In this document: in pieces, positions 25,395-38,385 of the stretch
Position numbering within the stretch: position 1 is the stretch's first letter
How the letters are laid out: every line of letters starts with the position of its first letter
Assembly: GCA_030407085.1 (NCBI GenBank)
Contig: CM059586.1
Location: 106,839,501-106,903,500, forward strand
DNA length: 64,000 bases
Direction: 5' to 3'
Source of the DNA: Trichopria drosophilae
Lineage: Eukaryota; Arthropoda; Insecta; Hymenoptera; Diapriidae
The notes under the pieces: model-generated
Told to the model about the DNA's origin: nothing
Databases searched by the model: none
What the model saw: the letters and a program-made list of their open reading frames with translations, nothing else
Position numbers and translations under genes: made by a program

Positions 25395-25414
25395 TTAGGT
25401 TAGGTTAGGTTAGG
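25395..25414 (+). repeat. interstitial telomere-type repeat (TTAGG)4
   Basis: Four exact tandem copies of TTAGG, the telomere unit of most insects. The array is too short to be a telomere. It is probably a chance or break-repair insertion of telomere-like DNA inside the intron. Confidence 0.9.
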
Positions 25415-25747
25415 GATACTGAATTACATGCTTCAACGTGTCACTAATGAATAACTAAAGTAATATTATGCTTATTTATGATGGTTCGTATATTTGTCAA
25501 CTTGTACAATAATTAGTATGTGTGTGTGTTAAATAATATACAGAAATATGTTACAATTTACTGAAACCGTAATTTTTTAGTTTGTTAAACTTTTAAATTC
25601 TGTTTAATTTTGTTATTAAAAAAATTTGTTGTCATTGCGTCTTTTTGACATGTTTTTTGTCTGGAAATTTCACGCTGTGATCTGTAAACGACATTCAAGT
25701 AATCATAAGAAATTCGAAATCTAACAAACCCAATAGAAACCCCATCG

Positions 25748-26226
25748 TTTAATATACGTTTATTACACGTTTCTATGATTTAAAAATGGTGTAGGTACAT
25801 GATATAAACGATTATTGGTGACACGTTTATTAAACTTCATTTGATGTACATTTATCATGTGCGTGTGTAACAGGTCTATACGAAATGTATTTGAAACGTA
25901 AAGAAATCATTCATGAAGTACCATAAAGAATATAAGTTTAAAGTACTTTTAATAAAGGTATAATATTGTATTTAAATTTACGTCTATGGACGTAATTTAA
26001 AATTGGCTCGAGTATACTCCGTTTATAAAACGTGTGCATAATTCAGTTAAATATTCGTTTATGAAATAAGTTACAAAAGCGTAGAACATATACCACGTTT
26101 TAATCGTAAAATTTTAAACGTTACATTATCCATTTAATAAACAAAACTGTAATGTAAACCGTTTAATTAATTCCAATAAAGACACTAACATTTAATATAC
26201 GTTTTTTACACGTAATTATGATTTAA
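25748..26226 (+). repeat. element bounded by direct repeats, ACGTTTAT-rich
   Basis: TTTAATATACGTTTATTACA continuing to ATGATTTAA (25748-25783) recurs as TTTAATATACGTTTTTTACA continuing to ATGATTTAA (26191-26226), 443 bases apart. Between them lie many variants of ACGTTTAT and its complement. It may be a degenerate satellite or a small element with terminal direct repeats. No open frame is present. Confidence 0.6.
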
Positions 26227-29200
26227 GAGACCAATTCTGATCGGTGAAATATTAACAGTAGGTACTGACCAATTAAGGGATAATATTAAAACTTGATTAA
26301 CATAGAGTTTATAGATCATCTAAAACCAATAAAGACAAATATGTCATATGATGCTTTTTAATTGATTTAGTGCCTAATAACATGTAACACGACATTTTTC
26401 AATGATGCTACTGCGTACTTGAAGTATACAAAAATATTGCTTTGCAGGCCATTTCGTGCTTACATATCATTTTTATTTATGTATACGTTTGTAAATACTC
26501 TAGGCTTACATGTGCCTCTTATAAAAAAAACGAAAGAAGCCATGGCGAGTTTTTGGAATGATTTCTTAGATGAAAAGAAGATATTCTGGCCAGATTCGAA
26601 ATCATTCATCGAGCCCTTTTTGAGAAATTTGATTATTTTAATAAAATCGCGTAGTCGCGTAAAAGAAATTTCCATACATATAATTATCATAAAAATTTGG
26701 TAAAAAGGTAAGTAAAATCATAAAATTGAACTTAACATACAACACTTTTACTCTGAATAAATTGGGTGATTTTATGCAATGCCATATTTAATTTCCAATT
26801 GTTTTTTAATTATAATGAACTGATTTCATGACTTGTGCATCCTTGCCTTGAATAAAAATCATCGATATGGAAAAAGAGCTCGAAATATAACTTTGTTGGA
26901 AATTAGTAAAGGAATAGATGTATTTGTTTTTCAAATGATGAGTGAAAAAAGCTTCAACCTCTGCATGAAATTCTTCGAAAGCTTTAACATCTTTTAAGTA
27001 CACAAAATGATATCAGAGATTTCTCAGCCCACATCAATGCAATTTTTTCAACATTTTTAAAATGCATCATTAAAAATTCTATTTACTACTTCAATCATTT
27101 TAACATTATTTGAGATTAATCTATCACACAATTATAGTTAAAACATATACAAAATGTTCAATGATAGTTCGAGGCTCAGTTATTTGTCAGGCATTGTTTC
27201 ACTAAAAATGTATATGTATTTATGAATTAAAATAAGTGAAAATCAAACAAAAATTATTCTAACTCAAAATGCATTTAGTAAATGCAATCCTTTTCTTGAT
27301 AAAGTTTCCTCATTTTCTATATTACATTTAAAAGTCTCTAGTATATTTTCTTAATAGTAGGTAAATTCAGTAACATCTCCATTATATATTTTTTTTAATT
27401 TTTCTATTCAAATTATAATCTTTGTTTTTAGCATCTACACGAAATTGGATTTACTTTATGTATAGATTCTATAACGTATTTCCTTCATAATTTACAAAAT
27501 TTGAGAAAATCGATTCAAATGTTTATTGGAAAGGTGATTTTAACAAAAATAAATCAAATTAATCAAACAAGAGCCAATGGATGATTTTGATTCTGGCTTT
27601 GAATATATTCTTCTCCATCCTAAAATTGATTCTTATTTATTAACTACAATATTCAATAAATCACCTCTACAATTCCATATTTTCTTTAACCAGGATGTAC
27701 TCTTCATTTAATAAGCAACCCATTTTGGCAGAACTGTCTACCTCGCTTATAATTCTGTCAATATCGGCGCAAAGAGTGTTACATTGTTGCGCCAATGGAT
27801 TAAATAATCGTAATTTGTTATCAGCATGTCATAACGGGTATCTAGAAATATCTGCAAGGTATTTGCAATTTAAAAAACCTATTTTCAATGTTATGTATAA
27901 AATTTGACGTTACACTTAAAATAAGAAACTTTTAGATGTAAAAAAGAATTATAATACCAAAATTATCGCAAAATCAAGTTATTTTAACTATCGTAATAGA
28001 CAATTTTTTATGTAATGATGTATGATAAAGTAAAGAAGAACATTCGGCGATAATTTTGAAAATATCTTCAAACAACAAATTGTTTCTGCAAATTTGATTT
28101 TTTTACTTATGTTTTGTTTTTATGTAGCATTTAACTACACTTTTTCGACTTAGACTAAGCAGTTAGTTGGCCCATTATACTATTCTATAATATACCTACT
28201 GTAAAGATAATATATTATGTTTTCAATTATATCCAATGAATTCCTGTCGCTAGTTTAAGTATTTCTGTTTTGCAGATTTATTTTTCAATAAAAAGTATTC
28301 ACTGCAAAAAAATATCTTAGAAAAAAAATAATTGGAACACCATTCATATTTCTGCTACGTATACACTTATAAACATGATAAAATAAGTTCGATTAGTGTT
28401 TAAAAAAAATACACTTGAACAATTCTAAGGGTGTGATGATCTGAAGCACAAACACTTGGAAATGATACTGAAGATAAAATCATTATTGATACACTTGATA
28501 AAGTGAAAGTGTAATCGAGCAACTCTGATTAGCGTGAATATTCACTTTTCAAAATATTGACAATATTTCACTCCATTCTAAAAGGGAATACATCACGTTA
28601 ATAGAATGATAATGTTTGAAATTTTTCTTATAAAATAAGCATTAATTTAATAGTTTTAATAAGATATGTTAGTTCATGATATTTCTATATGACTAAAAAT
28701 AATCGGCGTCTTATACTAATATTAAAGAAAATATGAATGTCATATTCAATTCTAATAAAGCTGCAAAGTGCTCAGTAAATGTTGAGTACAATCAATGTTA
28801 CATTAATTTTAAGTACAATATATGAAAACCACATACATATATGTCAGATATATAATAAATCAATTGCGCGGTATCAAAACGTTCCTTAAAATCATGTAAT
28901 ATACAGAATAGAAATACCTTTCAATAACGAGAGAAAAATAGAACAGCGAGAGCTGTGAGCGCTTCTAGTGGCGTACTTTTAAACTACTTGCATCTCGTCT
29001 TCTTAAAAGAGATATATCTGTTTATTATACCTGTTTTTAAAAAACATCTGGGAAGATAGTAAAAGCATAAGTCGATTGAACTTACTATAATAATCTCTAA
29101 ATTTGCTAAAGTTTCGACAATACTATACTATATAACCTAGTTAGTCTCGAAGTGGATCGTATTAATAACCTACTTGGAAAGATATCAAATTATTGTTCTG

Positions 29201-29827
29201 AAAGTTATCAGTTTACAAGTTCTCTGTTCAAAATTTGCATCGAAGCACTGAGAGAAATAAGAAAGCAGTTTGATACTAAAAGTAGTAGTACTTTACTATT
29301 AATTTACTAATACTACTATACGTTGCTAATACTATTACACTAGTATATAAAACTATCTATAGTATAGTATTACAGCTTGTAGTAGTTGACTTATATTTAA
29401 CCACTAAACGTTGTATCTTATATCACTGCGTTTTCTAAGCATGTAACTTTTAAAGTAAACCCATCTAATTAAAATACTACCTCCGATTAGAAAGCCTTGA
29501 ATTAGAAGCTATTTATTTTCATTCCAAAAATTCATTTATAAACAGAAGATTTAAAAAAAATACCTCGATAACAGTAAATTTTTCCATTTTTAAAAGCTCT
29601 TCATCCCATTTCTCTTACTTTACTGGAAAATGCCCAAAATATATGATATGGAAATTTTGCAGGGTTTAACTAAGAAAGTTAATTTGTACTTTGTACTTTT
29701 AAAACTGTTTTCTAAGCAATATTTCGAAAATGAGGTCGCTATGATTCGTAACATTCGTGATATTTATAGAAGTACGTACTATAACAAACTTTTCAAGCAA
29801 ACTTGATAACATTTTCATACTCTACGC
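26227..29827. other. AT-rich stretch with no recognised gene
   Basis: Nothing is recognised apart from local simple-sequence enrichment: CACTT and AAGTG motifs recur at about 28360-28520, and TACTA-type repeats at about 29275-29400. Short open frames at 26419-26703 plus, 26806-27003 minus and 27695-27907 plus show no domain. Confidence 0.5.
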
Positions 29828-30330
29828 CTGATGAACGTCCCAACATTTCGAAATGCGAAAGTAATTCTTTCATAACAATCTTCAGGTTGCAACCCAAACA
29901 CCACGTTAACGCAACGAATACAAAATTTCTTGAAAACAAATAATAGAAATCTAAAATGAAAATTGGAAATCAAATGCATATGATCTAAATACAAACCAAT
30001 GTCTTAAGTATAAATAATTTTAAAAATATTGTTTCAAAATTCAATTTCTTGGAAAGACGGTCTTATTCCTAAGTTTTGCCTTCACCACTAAGATCAGCGT
30101 TTTGATTGCGAAAAAATGAAAATGTTAGTCAGCGAATGAAATTACTACAAACGATTTCAACTCGAAAATTTTGTTTCCATAGTTCTACCTTACCAACACA
30201 GCATTACAGATTTTTGGAATTATGATAGTTGATTGATTTTGGATGGAATTTTTGAGAAATGAATTATTTTTCTATATATTTTTGTTTTAATAAAGGTTTC
30301 TGAAGAAGGTCCGTACAGAGGCCGAAACGT
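29828..30330 (+). other. pair of degenerate hammerhead-like motifs
   Basis: CTGATGA (29828-29834) followed by GAAA (29857-29860) surrounds the palindrome CATTTCGAAATG. CTGAAGA (30300-30306) followed by GAAA (30324-30327) surrounds GGTC (30308-30311) and GGCC (30320-30323), which pair once G-U is allowed. CUGANGA, a stem II and GAAA is the core order of hammerhead ribozymes, which are found in the flanking repeats of Penelope-like retroelements. Neither copy has a convincing stem I with a cleavable UH step, and the second has an extra A before stem II, so I read them at most as relics. Confidence 0.25.
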
Positions 30331-30539
30331 AACGTGTGGGTTTTAATTTAAGACCAAACTTAGAAATTGGACCGATTTCCAAAGAAATTAAATGTTTAAA
30401 AATTTTTTTAATTAATCAGTGTCAAGAAAATAAATACATTCACACATGGATTTAAATTGTCATATACTTATGAATGCTCGAAATCCGTAAGAAGAATAAT
30501 TTTGAAAATAGATGCATCTTCAGCGTACCAAAATTGTTG

Positions 30540-30830
30540 ACACTCGGGGGTACTCTTCATGGAAGCAAGAGTATTCGAAGCGGAAGTACCCTGCGGCCAC
30601 CGGCCGCACATGACAGTCTCCGACCTTGACTCTTTTCTGTTTTTAGTTTGGTTAATGTGGCGACTACTTACTTATAGAAAGAGTCAGTTTCAGGTCGGCC
30701 GTGAAGCTCGCAAAAGAATTCGGGTCACCGTGTCAAGTGACGTGCCGCGCTTGGATCTGGAATTTGCTCATTATGGCCACGCCATACATCGCTTAATAAG
30801 AGTCCGAATTAAATCGGAAATATGAAATTG
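30540..30830. other. GC-richer island
   Basis: A 290 bp island with clearly higher GC than the surrounding DNA, including GCGGCCACCGGCCGCAC near 30592. An 88-codon open frame runs through it on the plus strand, without splice-like flanks or a recognisable domain. It could be a conserved non-coding element. Confidence 0.35.
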
Positions 30831-33800
30831 TATATATCCTTTTTTTAACTTCGCGTCAATTTGATTACTGATCGACACGAATCAACGAAGCGATCCAGTC
30901 AAGAGCACTTTCAACGGAAAACTTGACAATTAATTAAATTTTTGTACATGTGTTCAATTAATTCTATAATAATTTTAAATAATTTAACATTTTAATTTTT
31001 GACAGTACTTATTTCATTTATATCATCTTTCAGAGTTTTTATTCTTTCGATTTTATTAAATGTATTCTCTACTTCGGTAAAATCGTGATACAATGTGAGA
31101 AACTATTGCATTTAAGTATGTCGATACAAAGAATAACATACTAATGAATTTTATCTTGAAATTGTATAAGATCAGGAAGTGGAATTCGGTTTACAAATAT
31201 AAAATGTATTTGAAGCCGACTTTTTGCTATATGAAATATGTCGAAGATTAGCAATTTGTACAGTTAGTATAACAATGAAGAACAGGTTTCATATGTTATT
31301 CGGTAAGGACAAAAAAAATTGCAAGTGGTTTTTATTGTTGCCATCTCACGTGTTCAAGTAACATAACAGTGATTATGCAGATTAGTAACAGAGTTATACA
31401 TGTGCTTACCCCTAGTTAGTGACACCAGAATCATAAGTATACACCCACAGTTACGAATTCATTTAATATTGTGAGTTGCTAACACTCAGTTCTCCAAAAT
31501 TTTATTGATTAACAACCTGACCTATTATGTACAGAGAAGTAGATTTTTGTCACGTGAAAACTAAATATACTAATTAATTTTTATTTTATATTTATTCAAT
31601 ACTTATTAATATTTATTCAATACACTAATCATAATTTGAATACTGAGTAAACAATATTTTCACTACGATTTTGTTTGCACAAAGTGAGAAAATGCGATTA
31701 TTTTCATTAAAAACAAATTAACATATTATAACTATCGACGTATTTAATACTAGAACATACAAAAAAAAAATTTTTGCAATTTTAGATAAAAATATCCGCT
31801 ATTTTCATTTGCTTTTTCAGTACTAACAATATTAACGATTATAAAAAACAACGGCAACGCGGCCAATTAACTTAGTTATTCATCCATTTATATTACGACA
31901 ATTATTACTCCAAAGTAGCCAAGTATTCTCTGTGGTGACAAAATATTATTTTTGATGCAGTACTAGGCGAAAAATGCTTATTTTGCGCCCTCACTCACCA
32001 GCGTTGAATCCATTTCACTCCTTCATCGGCATCCTTTTTTATTTAATTGATTAATTTGTCGTATAAAATAGTTTCCCTTCTAATATATTTATTATTATAA
32101 ACATGAATAAATTCAACTATTGTTAGCAACTAGTAACATTACAAAATTGAATTATTTTCGTAAAAATTCATTTGTTAAATATTAAGTGGTATAAATTTGA
32201 AACTGAGCATGCAGGAGTTTTCGAGCTCGCTGAATACAAGTCCATTATTGGTTTTTAAAAATTAAAAATAAGGGATTCAATATGACGAACGAACTAAAGA
32301 AAATCCTAACAAAATTTCCAAAACTCTGCATTGCGGATTATAGGAGGACGCTAATTGCGAATCCGATATTGGTTTTTGAAAATTTAAAAAAAAGTAGAGC
32401 TAAAATGTAGGGAAAAATTATTTAATTTTCAGTAAAAATTTATAATATTTAATATATTTGGGATTTTGGAATTCGCTGGGTTTTATTCATTAATAGCTCT
32501 TTAAAAATGACTGATAAAATTAAACATTTTGCATAGAAATATTATAAATCAGTCGTTTGTTTTTATGTAAGTATCTTTTGTTTTATATTTTTCATAATCC
32601 ACCACATTTTTTGTTTACATTTCATTGGAAACTGTCAAATATAATATATTTTCAATGCTCCTTCTGTACATTATCTGAGTATGTGTGAGTCTGTTTACAA
32701 CAATCTAAATTACAAAGTAAGTGACATGAATCTGAAGTTGAACCAAGTAAAAGACATATATTTTTCATATGTTTTTCAACATTCGTTTTTTTTAGCTGAT
32801 TAATATCTAATGGTGCCGTCAAGTCTCTGAAATTTACGATGTATTTTATACGGGGCCAAAAACATATTGATAGATTTAACAAAACATCTTTACAAAAACT
32901 TACTTTAAAAAAAAATAAAATTGTTTTGAAAAAAATACCGATTTTTTAACATTAATAAAAAGCAATATTCACCATTGCTAAAGATACCAACCGCGTCTCT
33001 TTGTTCAGCTCTTTCTTCACTCGTCGGATTTTTATCAAAATATAAAATGACGGCTTCAAGATGCGTCTGCAAGTTGTAATTTGGGATTTTCTCGCACGAA
33101 TATCGAATATTTTGACTGTATAATGGACGAAAATATGAATCATAATTTTTTAAAGCCTTTTCTCATTGTAGTTAATTCATAACCTTAAATTAGTTTCAGA
33201 AAATGGGCTTTTACACATTTATTTTCTGATTTTCACTCAATTTTCGATATTCCCTTATCATTACGTACGCATTAAATTGAAAATGACCATATTAAATATT
33301 TGTGACCTATCCATTATCGAGTTATAATCTAAAAATTGACTGCAGTACCATCTTATAGCACATTTTTTTTTAAATATGGCAAATAAAGAAGGTGATGAGC
33401 AAAAAGACGCGCTTAGTATCGTTTGAAATTGTCAGTATTGCTCTTTTTAATGCCAAAAAACGTAATCCTTGTGAAGGAACATCGAAAAAATCGGTATTTT
33501 TAACGAAAAAATGATCATGGTTTGTTTTCTTCTAAATCGCTCCCTGAATCTGCGGACGGGATTCCAAAGAGGAGGTCCAAAACTATTGATCATGACGTTT
33601 TTGAATTTTGTTTAATTTTTTAATTGGGTACAAAAGTTACAGCTCTAAAAATTTCGTCAGCATTTCCGACTTTCGAAACGGTTAATCCTTAACGCCGAAG
33701 TTTGCACACGGATTACATCATTGTTTTTTGTATGCAATATTTTTTGTATGGAGCCCAATAGCAAAAAATGATGTTTGACACATCTTTTCAAAAATATTAA

Positions 33801-35332
33801 AAAAAAACGTAATTTTTTAACTACGATTTTTTTTTTAAATGAATTGTTACTGTGATACCGGTTTCTGATCACCTATCAGAAACGTGTTCCCGATAGTTAG
33901 CCACAGAATCAAAAAGAATGTTTAATTTCATTTTTGGATTGAAAAGAAAGTTGTCAAATTACCAAAGACAATAGCTATTTGAAAAATCATTCAATTTCTT
34001 TCTGCTACAGTAATTAAAATGACAAAACTATAATTGCATGTCTCTCGTAACTAGGAAATGAACTTTCCATAAGAAATTATGACATTTGCTATGCGGACAT
34101 AAAAGGCTCAAGGTCCGCAGCTGTCGCATGGCGTCAGGTAGAAGGGTAATTCCCATTCGAAAGCTCTCAATTATTCGCAAGAGCCAGAAACCCTCAACGT
34201 TGACCTGACCAACAGCCTTGAACTTTCGATTTTTCAATGGTTAGTCACCCGATCATTATTAGCAATTTTCCAACAAGATATTCATTGCCGTAAAATGTTG
34301 GTTTCTGAAGAATTTTTATGAACCAAATTTACATAACCCACTGAAAGAAGATACTTGAATTAAAAAAGGATTGCTTTTTAAAAGAATCCTTGACATAATT
34401 TCCGTGCAATAATTTTGAATGTTGCCATTCATTATTGATAAACATTTGATTACTTACGACAAAATAAATATTTTATGTGTCTTTTTTATCACTGACGATC
34501 TTATCATTTGTCTTATTTACATATATTTTAAATTCATGTTCGTTCAAGTACATATTCAGATATTTTTACCTTTCAACAGGCTGATAAATTTGCATTCGGT
34601 TCTAAATTAGGTTATGATAATATAACTATGTAATTGAGGAAATTGTTCCATAATCAATTTTGTTGAATGGGATAGAATAATTCAATATTTTTATAACGAT
34701 TTATTTAAATCGCTATTCAAATAATGGAATTTGAAACGTTTATTTTAGTTATATTTCTTTTATGTTTATTGGAAAGATTTATTTTCTCCTATATCTGATA
34801 AAAGGATCCTTATTGGGTGTGTTACAAATACGTCATGCAGGTACTTATCTTACAAAAATTGTTTACATAATGAATTAAAAAACAAATTTTCTAGTAAAGA
34901 AAGTTTTTTGTGGAACAAAAGAAAAATACGATTAAAATTTAATAACATAATCTTATAGTCTTGAAGTATCTTTTTAAGATATTCTATTGTTATTCCTAAT
35001 CAAATCCAGTTTGTTGCTTCAAAATTCAGATTATGTGTTCATATTGTCTTGAAAAATAAATCAATCGATTTCACCAAATTATTTTTTCACATTAACAGCA
35101 TTGACATTTAAATATACTAGCAAAAGAGATTACCAAAATCAGATCAAAATCTGTTAAAAATCGGTCACATCCAACGATCTAAGTAAAATCCTAGTTTTGG
35201 CATAATCCAGGACCAAAGTGGGATGAGTTTAAAACCAACAGTAATCTTATTCAAATAAGAATGAAATTCTTAAAATTCTGAATTCTTAAAAAAAGAAAGA
35301 AATAATTAAAAAAAAATGAAAAAAAATTGGGT
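30831..35332. other. AT-rich stretch with no recognised gene
   Basis: No gene is recognised. Fragments of the CATTTTGAATTT repeat family occur near 32220-32420 (GCGGATTATAGG, GCGAATCCGATATTGG). A short phrase AATGCTTATTTTGCGCCCTC at about 31973 faintly resembles the repeat core found at 47.2, 49.8 and 51.4 kb. Confidence 0.5.
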
Positions 35333-35375
35333 GGAATCGAACTCTCGGCCGCTCGGGCCACGATTTTGTTGATTT
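35333..35375 (-). pseudogene. tRNA-like relic (RNA polymerase III B box)
   Basis: On the minus strand the sequence reads GTGGCCCGAGCGGCC, a D-arm-like phrase of the Leu and Ser type, directly followed by GAGAGTTCGATTCCACCC, a good T-arm with a B-box. The anticodon arm is missing, so it cannot be a working tRNA. It is a tRNA-derived relic or the head of a short interspersed element. Confidence 0.45.
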
Positions 35376-38320
35376 CAATTGCAAAGGTAACGAAAATTTG
35401 ATGCCATGATTCCATATAAAAATATTTTTATGCTTCGTGTTTTAACAAATTACATGTAAAAATAAAAAATAGCAGTGATATAAAATCAGAATTTTTTTAA
35501 GTGTTGGCAACAAGAGAGGTTAGAATTCCCTAATACAAATACTAAAATAAATACTTCATTAATCAAATTTACAGGTTTTTTTATACATCACAGGTTGAAA
35601 ACGAAGATTATTATTTTTTGCCTTCATGGTGTTCGTTCTAGAAATAAATTATTTTTCATAACGTTTCAATCTAAAAATTGGAAGAACGTTTAAGAGCCGC
35701 ACCATCATATTCCAGACGTCAGATTTCATTAACCCAATATGATTTGCATTAAGTCGTTGCAAATTAATGTTACACCGACGACGTCCCACCGTAAAGCAAA
35801 TTTTGCCAAGACGCATTAACGATGGCGAACTTGACATGATGTACATAGTGTTCATCAACGAGGAATAACATCATATAACCATGTAGCTATACATTATTAA
35901 TATCTTTATCGAGAAATAATTCATGGTTGAAGATATTATAGAAAAAATTAATAATGAACAAAAAATAACTGGATGTAGATTACATATTTATAAAAGACTT
36001 TTAAGAACGCTGAAATAATGAAAGAGAAAATGTCACGAACGAACTGGTTTAATAATCATTAACACAGAAAGAGATGAAATACAAATGATTTGGAAGCATA
36101 TTTAAATAAGGTACGGGAAAGGAATAAAAAGTTGAATTTGTGAAGAATATAGAACGCAAGAATCTGTAAAAATAGAAAATTCAATTGTTAAATAAAAAAG
36201 AATTAAACTGTCGGAGGTAATTGGCGGAAGAAAGTAAATGATTTATAACCAATTAAACAATTAAAAAAAGTACAAATTTAATAAATGAAATATTGACATA
36301 CGTAAAATATGACGGGAAAATAGAAAAATTAAATCAAATGTATACTTTGCATGATTGAAACAAAGGAAGGATATTTATTAAAGAATTGAAATAATAGAAT
36401 ATTTAATGAATTTATATAATGTAATAATAGAATTTAACTATATTTACTCTGGCAAACGTGATTGTAATTGTTGTAAAAAGAAGAAACGAAAATAAATAGA
36501 AAATATGAAGGATTTACATTAAGTGAATGGTAAACGTAAAATACATAAAAAATGGAATAATTGAAGTGATTAATCACATGAAAATAGCGATTAATTTCAA
36601 TTATTAAAATTAATTCTGTTCAAATTAAAATTGTTAACAATAGTCATGGCAGTCACGTTGTCTACTTATTAAATCCTTGTTGCACTAATTTAGAGAGAAT
36701 ACACTAAGTATTTTTACAATCTCGTAAAAATATTTTATACCTATTATAACAATTATTACTTTTTACATTTTAATAATTATTACATTAGATCTTCAATTCT
36801 TTAAAATGTTATAAAAGTTATTACTTTATATTACTTTTCATACCTTGTTTTTACTTAGAAAAATTAAAATTTAATTTCTGTAAGTGCTTACAATGATCCG
36901 TGTAAGAAGGAGGCACATTATTTTATAAGACATATAATGCAATTATAAAAATGCCATCTTAATATTAGAAATTAATCTTAATTTTAATTGTGTAATTTTA
37001 TTAATTTTGTTCAAATACTAACCTAAAGCAATATTTACGAAACGAAATGTAACCAAAATCCTAGATAATGTAATTTGAAACTATGAGAAAAGAAATAGCA
37101 AACAGGATGAAGGATTGTAATAGAGAAACAACATGAAATTAATTAATTAACAAAGATTTCAAAGTAACAAAAATAAAATAGTTCGAAATTAATAACAAAA
37201 TTAATTTATTCTAAACAGTTGAAAGTAATAATTAAAAATATTTAAAACCATTATTTAAATAACACGACTGAACTATTTCAAAAAAAAAATAGAAAAATAA
37301 AGTAAAAATTTATAAAGTAAGTCACGAGAACTCAGTATAAAGACACAAACAATATATAACTAAAAAGAACGAGATAAGTAGTAGGAGAATATAGATTAAT
37401 ATGTAATGGAAGAAATAATTTAAGAAATAAAACATTTTAAGAAAAGATAAATTAAATTCAATTATTTTTAGTTACAAATAATAGCCAAAGTGAAATTCTA
37501 CCTGCGGATACTCGTGTCCCGGACTAGGGTAATCGCACGTTAAAATGCGGTGGGTAAAGTCCAACTTTACACCCGTATATCGAAAACTACTATTTCATGC
37601 ACGAAAATTAAACATGTAGACACGAATAAAGTTTGTGTTGAAAAGAAAAACAAGATAATTTAGCAAATGAATTTGGAGGTACAGTATAAGATTCGCGGTC
37701 ACTGCAGAACTAACAAGATTTGCGATTTTCTTAGTCAGGTTAGAAGGAAGGTAGGTAATTTGGAATGCAGATATAATTAGGGGTTCCTGCTAATTAATGG
37801 CTGTCGGATAAATGAACTGGAAGCCGCAACGCGGTTGCCTAGGGTGCGCCACTGAATTACTACTTTTACGCAGAACGCTAATGGCTTTAACTCTCCCTTC
37901 GCAATTCTCAGCGATTAATAAACCCCGGATGCATCGCGTTATGCATTCGTAAAAGCACTTAATGGCCCTACCTACGTCGATGGTCATACGTGTGCATGTA
38001 TATTTGACGATCCTGCTTAACTCGCACATTGTTAAGTGGTAGGATTTGATTTTGGTTTCATCGATACTCCAGAACATAGCCAATCTAGAAATCCTTTATG
38101 ACAGATATTTTGGTTTGTGTACAATATGTAACAAAATGGTATTTAATGCCAAGATGGAATAGATAATACTCTAATTTCTTCCTACTCTTCTGTTTTCAAG
38201 TTTGAAACTCGTCTGTGCAATTCAAAATAATTTATGTATGATCATATTTTATTTGTAATAATAGTATGATGAATTATTTTTTACGGTTTTTTTATCATTT
38301 TTTTATTTAAAAAAAACTGT
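35376..38320. other. AT-rich stretch, A-rich on the plus strand
   Basis: No gene is recognised. From about 35880 to 37450 the plus strand is strongly A-rich with few long open frames. A GC-richer patch lies at 37495-38080; its 97-codon minus-strand frame shows no domain. Confidence 0.5.
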
Positions 38321-38385
38321 TATGCGCCGGACTTTGAACTAGGGACTTTACGGTCGACGGTGAACGCTCTACCAACATATCGTTT
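38321..38385 (-). pseudogene. tRNA-like relic or tRNA-derived SINE head
   Basis: On the minus strand GTTGGTAGAGCG (D-arm, A-box-like) is followed at tRNA-like spacing by CCCTAGTTCAAAGTCCGGCG (T-arm, B-box-like). The T stem does not pair fully and the acceptor ends do not match, so a functional tRNA is unlikely. It is best read as a pseudogene or the tRNA-derived head of a retroposon. Confidence 0.5.

Noticed and set aside
25395..25414. Telomere end
   Set aside because: Only four units, with ordinary sequence on both sides.
30300..30330. Working hammerhead ribozyme
   Set aside because: No stem I with a cleavable UH step, and an extra base before stem II; kept only as a possible relic.
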